Shown here: piece after piece, positions 22,907 through 24,731 of the stretch | How positions within the stretch are numbered: position 1 is the stretch's first letter | Layout of the letters: every line of letters begins with the position of its first letter | Assembly: GCA_017461465.1 (NCBI GenBank) | Contig: JAFTYN010000053.1 | Coordinates: 1-24,731, forward strand | DNA from: Bacilli bacterium | Lineage (GTDB): Bacteria; Bacillota_I; Bacilli_A; RF39; UBA660 | DNA length: 24,731 nucleotides | Direction of reading: 5' to 3' | Notes under the pieces: model-generated | What the model was told of the DNA's origin: nothing | Database searches by the model: none | The model's input: the letters and a program-made list of their open reading frames with translations, nothing else | Program-made: the position numbers and the translations under genes

Positions 22907-22940
22907 AAGAAGAAGCATTAGTTATATGCTTCTTCTTTTA
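22904..22940. terminator. Bidirectional terminator between the pseudouridine synthase and lipoprotein genes
   Basis: A perfect 15-bp stem (22904-22918 with 22926-22940) around AAAAGAAGAAGCAT with a 7-nt loop; the arm ends give T-runs on either strand. The stops of both convergent genes fall in or beside the stem. Confidence 0.88.
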
Positions 22941-23787
22941 ATATTTCAATATTTTCTTTCATAATACTAATATAATCTCTTTTATTATTTCTTTCTTGAG
23001 AAGTTATATTAGATAAAGTATGGAAATAACTGATTTCAACTTTTGTTTCTTCTACAATACTAGCAACTATATCATTAAGTTCTTCATTAGTAGGTGCAAA
23101 TATTGTAGTAGATTGTTTACTTTCAATTAAATTTTTAGCTTGAGATATCGTTTTTTCTGTTGCAGTATCACTATCAAGTGAAATAACATTAAAACCATAT
23201 TTACTTAAAAATAAGAATAAATCATCAGAAACAATAATGTTTTTATTTGCAGAATTACTAGCAACTAGACTAACATTTGCATCTAAATTAGAAAGCTCTA
23301 ATTTTAATGCTTCATAATTTTGAGAGATACTTTCTTTTAAATAATGATTAGTAATATATTCATCAAAACCATTTTTGATATTTTGAGCTATCATAAGTAA
23401 GTTTGATGGATTAAGCCATAATTCTTCAGTACGATAGTTAACTTCCATACTAGCAGTAGAATCAATTATTTTTATGTCTTTGTTATTAGAAAAGAATTCA
23501 GTAACTAACTCTTTTTCTGCATCAAGGCCATTAAATATGAATAAATCTGATTCACTATAATCTTTTATTTGTTTATTAGTAAGCTCGTATTCACTTGGAA
23601 TAACTCCATCTGGATAGATGCTATATATATTACTATATTCACCATATAATCTATCTACTATATATTCAATAGGGTATACAGTAGTGTAAATATCTATATC
23701 TTCCATAGTATCACTTTTAAAACATCCGGTCATTGATATAGACATAACTAATATTAAAAATAATGAAATGATTTTTTTAAATTTCAT
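22918..23787 (-). CDS. TroA/ZnuA-like lipoprotein with degenerate metal site
   Basis: 289 residues with a lipoprotein signal peptide (MKFKKIISLF..., lipobox SMTGC, Cys22). The fold pattern is that of cluster A-I metal-binding solute proteins: YTTVYPIEYIVDRLYGE, PDGVIPSEYELTNKQIKDYSESDLFIFNGLD, EELWLNPSNLLMIAQNI, DLFLFLSKYGFNVISL. The usual ligands look lost. The expected His of PH-x-YEPT is Ser65, the His of H-x-WLDP is Glu122, the third His aligns near Asp188, and the acidic fourth near His256. Those alignments are by eye. No metal-ABC permease or ATPase gene is adjacent. It starts 2 bp after the yidD stop with AAGGAG as SD, so the two are co-transcribed. Confidence 0.8.
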   Translation of the reverse strand: MKFKKIISLFLILVMSISMTGCFKSDTMEDIDIYTTVYPIEYIVDRLYGEYSNIYSIYPDGVIPSEYELTNKQIKDYSESDLFIFNGLDAEKELVTEFFSNNKDIKIIDSTASMEVNYRTEELWLNPSNLLMIAQNIKNGFDEYITNHYLKESISQNYEALKLELSNLDANVSLVASNSANKNIIVSDDLFLFLSKYGFNVISLDSDTATEKTISQAKNLIESKQSTTIFAPTNEELNDIVASIVEETKVEISYFHTLSNITSQERNNKRDYISIMKENIEILKEEAYN

Positions 23788-23789
23788 AC

Positions 23790-24011
23790 TTATTTCTCCT
23801 TCTTTTTTGGTACTGGATCATATCCTATTTTACCAAAGGGATTACATCTTAATATTCTTTTAAAAGCTAAATAACTTCCTTTAATACTCCCAAATCTTTC
23901 AATGGCCTCAATAGCATAGTTGGAACAAGTAGGAGTAAAATTACAATTATTATGAAATTCCCCAGGTATTTTTTGATATAATCTTATCATTTTAATTAAG
24001 ATTTTTTTCAT
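23790..24011 (-). CDS. yidD: Membrane protein insertion efficiency factor YidD
   Basis: This 73-residue small protein helps YidC-dependent membrane insertion. It shows the family core: IRLYQKIPG, CNFTPTCSNYAIEAIERFGSIKGSYLAFKRILRCNPFGKIGYDPVP, with conserved Cys and Pro. Length is typical. The SD before the start is weak (GGTGTTAG). It is followed 2 bp later by the TroA-like lipoprotein gene rather than the usual rnpA/yidC neighbours, and is divergent from rnc. Confidence 0.95.
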   Translation of the reverse strand: MKKILIKMIRLYQKIPGEFHNNCNFTPTCSNYAIEAIERFGSIKGSYLAFKRILRCNPFGKIGYDPVPKKKEK

Positions 24012-24026
24012 TCTAACACCATATTA

Positions 24027-24055
24027 ATTTTACAATAAATTTAAGTAAAAGTAAA
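24027..24055 (-). promoter_or_regulatory. yidD-lipoprotein promoter (minus strand)
   Basis: Read on the minus strand: TTTACT, a 17-bp spacer, TAAAAT (plus 24027-24032). Both boxes are one to two mismatches from consensus and lie about 16 bp before the start codon. Confidence 0.55.
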
Positions 24056-24060
24056 ATAAA

Positions 24061-24090
24061 TTATCATACTTCAATAAAATTTGATATAAT
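24061..24090 (+). promoter_or_regulatory. rnc promoter
   Basis: TTATCA (24061-24066), an 18-bp spacer ending TGA, and TATAAT (24085-24090), an extended -10. The leader before ATG 24106 would be only about 9 nt. Confidence 0.65.
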
Positions 24091-24105
24091 GATATTGGTG
24101 ATATT

Positions 24106-24731
24106 ATGAAAATTTTAGAAAAACTCCAAATAGAAACTAAAAATGAAAGTTTATATCGCAAAGCTTTTACGCATACTTCTTATGCCAATGAAGAAAAATG
24201 TGATAGTTATGAACGATTAGAGTATCTAGGAGATGCAGTATTAGAACTTATTATGAGTGAATATTTATATAAAAATACAGACAAAGTTGAGGGAGAAATG
24301 ACTAAATTAAGAGCTCACTATGTATGTGAAAATGCTTTGTATGAATATTCAATTAGATTAGGTTTAAATGAAGAATTACGTCTTGGAAAAGGTGAAGAAG
24401 ATAATGATGGTAGACATAGAAAGGCTATTGTTGCTGATATCTTCGAATCTTTTATAGGAGCACTTTTCTTAGACCAAGGATTAGATGTAGTAAAGAAATT
24501 TATTTATATTCATGTAATTCCTTTAATTGAAAGAAGAGAAGTAGACTTCTTTAGTGATTATAAATCAATTTTACAAGAATTGGTGCAAACTGATAAAAGA
24601 AGTTTGGAATATATTGTTATTAATGAGGAGGGACCTGCTCACAATAAAACATTTACAGTAAATGTAAAAATAGATGATATTTTATATGGTACAGGAACTG
24701 CTCATAGTAAAAAAGAAGCAGAGCAAGAAGC
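24106..24731 (+). CDS. rnc: Ribonuclease III, 3'-truncated by window edge
   Basis: RNase III cleaves double-stranded RNA in rRNA processing and mRNA control. The frame is open from ATG 24106 to the window end (208 complete codons). It shows AFTHTSYANE, the catalytic signature ERLEYLGDAVLELIMSEYL, the second acidic cluster ADIFESFIGALFLDQG, then the start of the dsRNA-binding domain (DYKSILQELVQ...). It runs into GTGTAHSKKEAEQEA, which is the end of that domain, so only about 10-20 residues are missing. SD TTGGTGAT lies just before the ATG. Divergent from yidD; the usual plsX/acpP neighbours are not upstream. Confidence 0.96.
   Translation, partial: MKILEKLQIETKNESLYRKAFTHTSYANEEKCDSYERLEYLGDAVLELIMSEYLYKNTDKVEGEMTKLRAHYVCENALYEYSIRLGLNEELRLGKGEEDNDGRHRKAIVADIFESFIGALFLDQGLDVVKKFIYIHVIPLIERREVDFFSDYKSILQELVQTDKRSLEYIVINEEGPAHNKTFTVNVKIDDILYGTGTAHSKKEAEQE

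Overview
The window is a gene-dense, very AT-rich chromosomal segment from a low-GC Firmicute-type bacterium. The likely source is an uncultured gut-type Bacilli/Mollicutes-related lineage. This is inferred from the strong A/T codon bias, AGA-dominated arginine, Shine-Dalgarno sites of the AGGAG/GGTGA type, RNase J, YlxM next to FtsY, and sigma-A promoters that are often of the extended -10 form. TGA is a stop: the gene ending at 7896 terminates with TGA inside an ATGA overlap with miaA, so the genetic code is 11, not the mycoplasma code 4. No phage, IS element or CRISPR array is visible.

Layout. (1) 1-5853: priA (3' part), fmt, two unknown membrane proteins, ruvA, ruvB and an unknown soluble protein, read as one co-directional run ending in a terminator. 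(2) 5838-8803: queA, a putative HExxH zinc protease and miaA, a translationally coupled tRNA-modification operon. (3) 8805-12671: a three-gene cell-envelope operon with its own consensus promoter. It encodes a small two-helix membrane protein, a membrane-anchored Ig-like protein, and a 983-residue exported protein that I recognise as copper-amine-oxidase-N stalk plus DUF4127. (4) 12645-14405: RNase J on the minus strand, divergent from ftsY with overlapping promoters. (5) 14459-18726: ftsY, a small membrane protein, ylxM, a HerA/DUF87-type ATPase and a single-pass membrane protein. (6) 18746-20715: tRNA-Lys(CTT), tRNA-Ile(GAT), tRNA-Glu(TTC), a DUF5662-like gene, an HTH-only AraC-type regulator and tRNA-Ser(GCT), nearly all with individual promoters and terminators. 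(7) 20724-22939: a J-domain/transmembrane/LysM fusion protein and an RluA-family pseudouridine synthase. (8) 22905-24055 minus: yidD followed by a TroA/ZnuA-like lipoprotein that has lost the usual metal-ligand histidines. (9) 24062-24731: rnc (RNase III), cut by the window end.

Most of the content is information processing: replication restart, recombination, initiator-tRNA formylation, tRNA modification, RNA decay and SRP targeting. The parts worth attention are the DUF4127 envelope operon, the J-domain/LysM fusion, the histidine-less TroA-like lipoprotein, the HExxH protein lodged between two tRNA-modification genes, and a perfect 11-bp inverted repeat at the start of the DUF5662 transcript. 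All functional statements are from reading the sequence; no database search was run.
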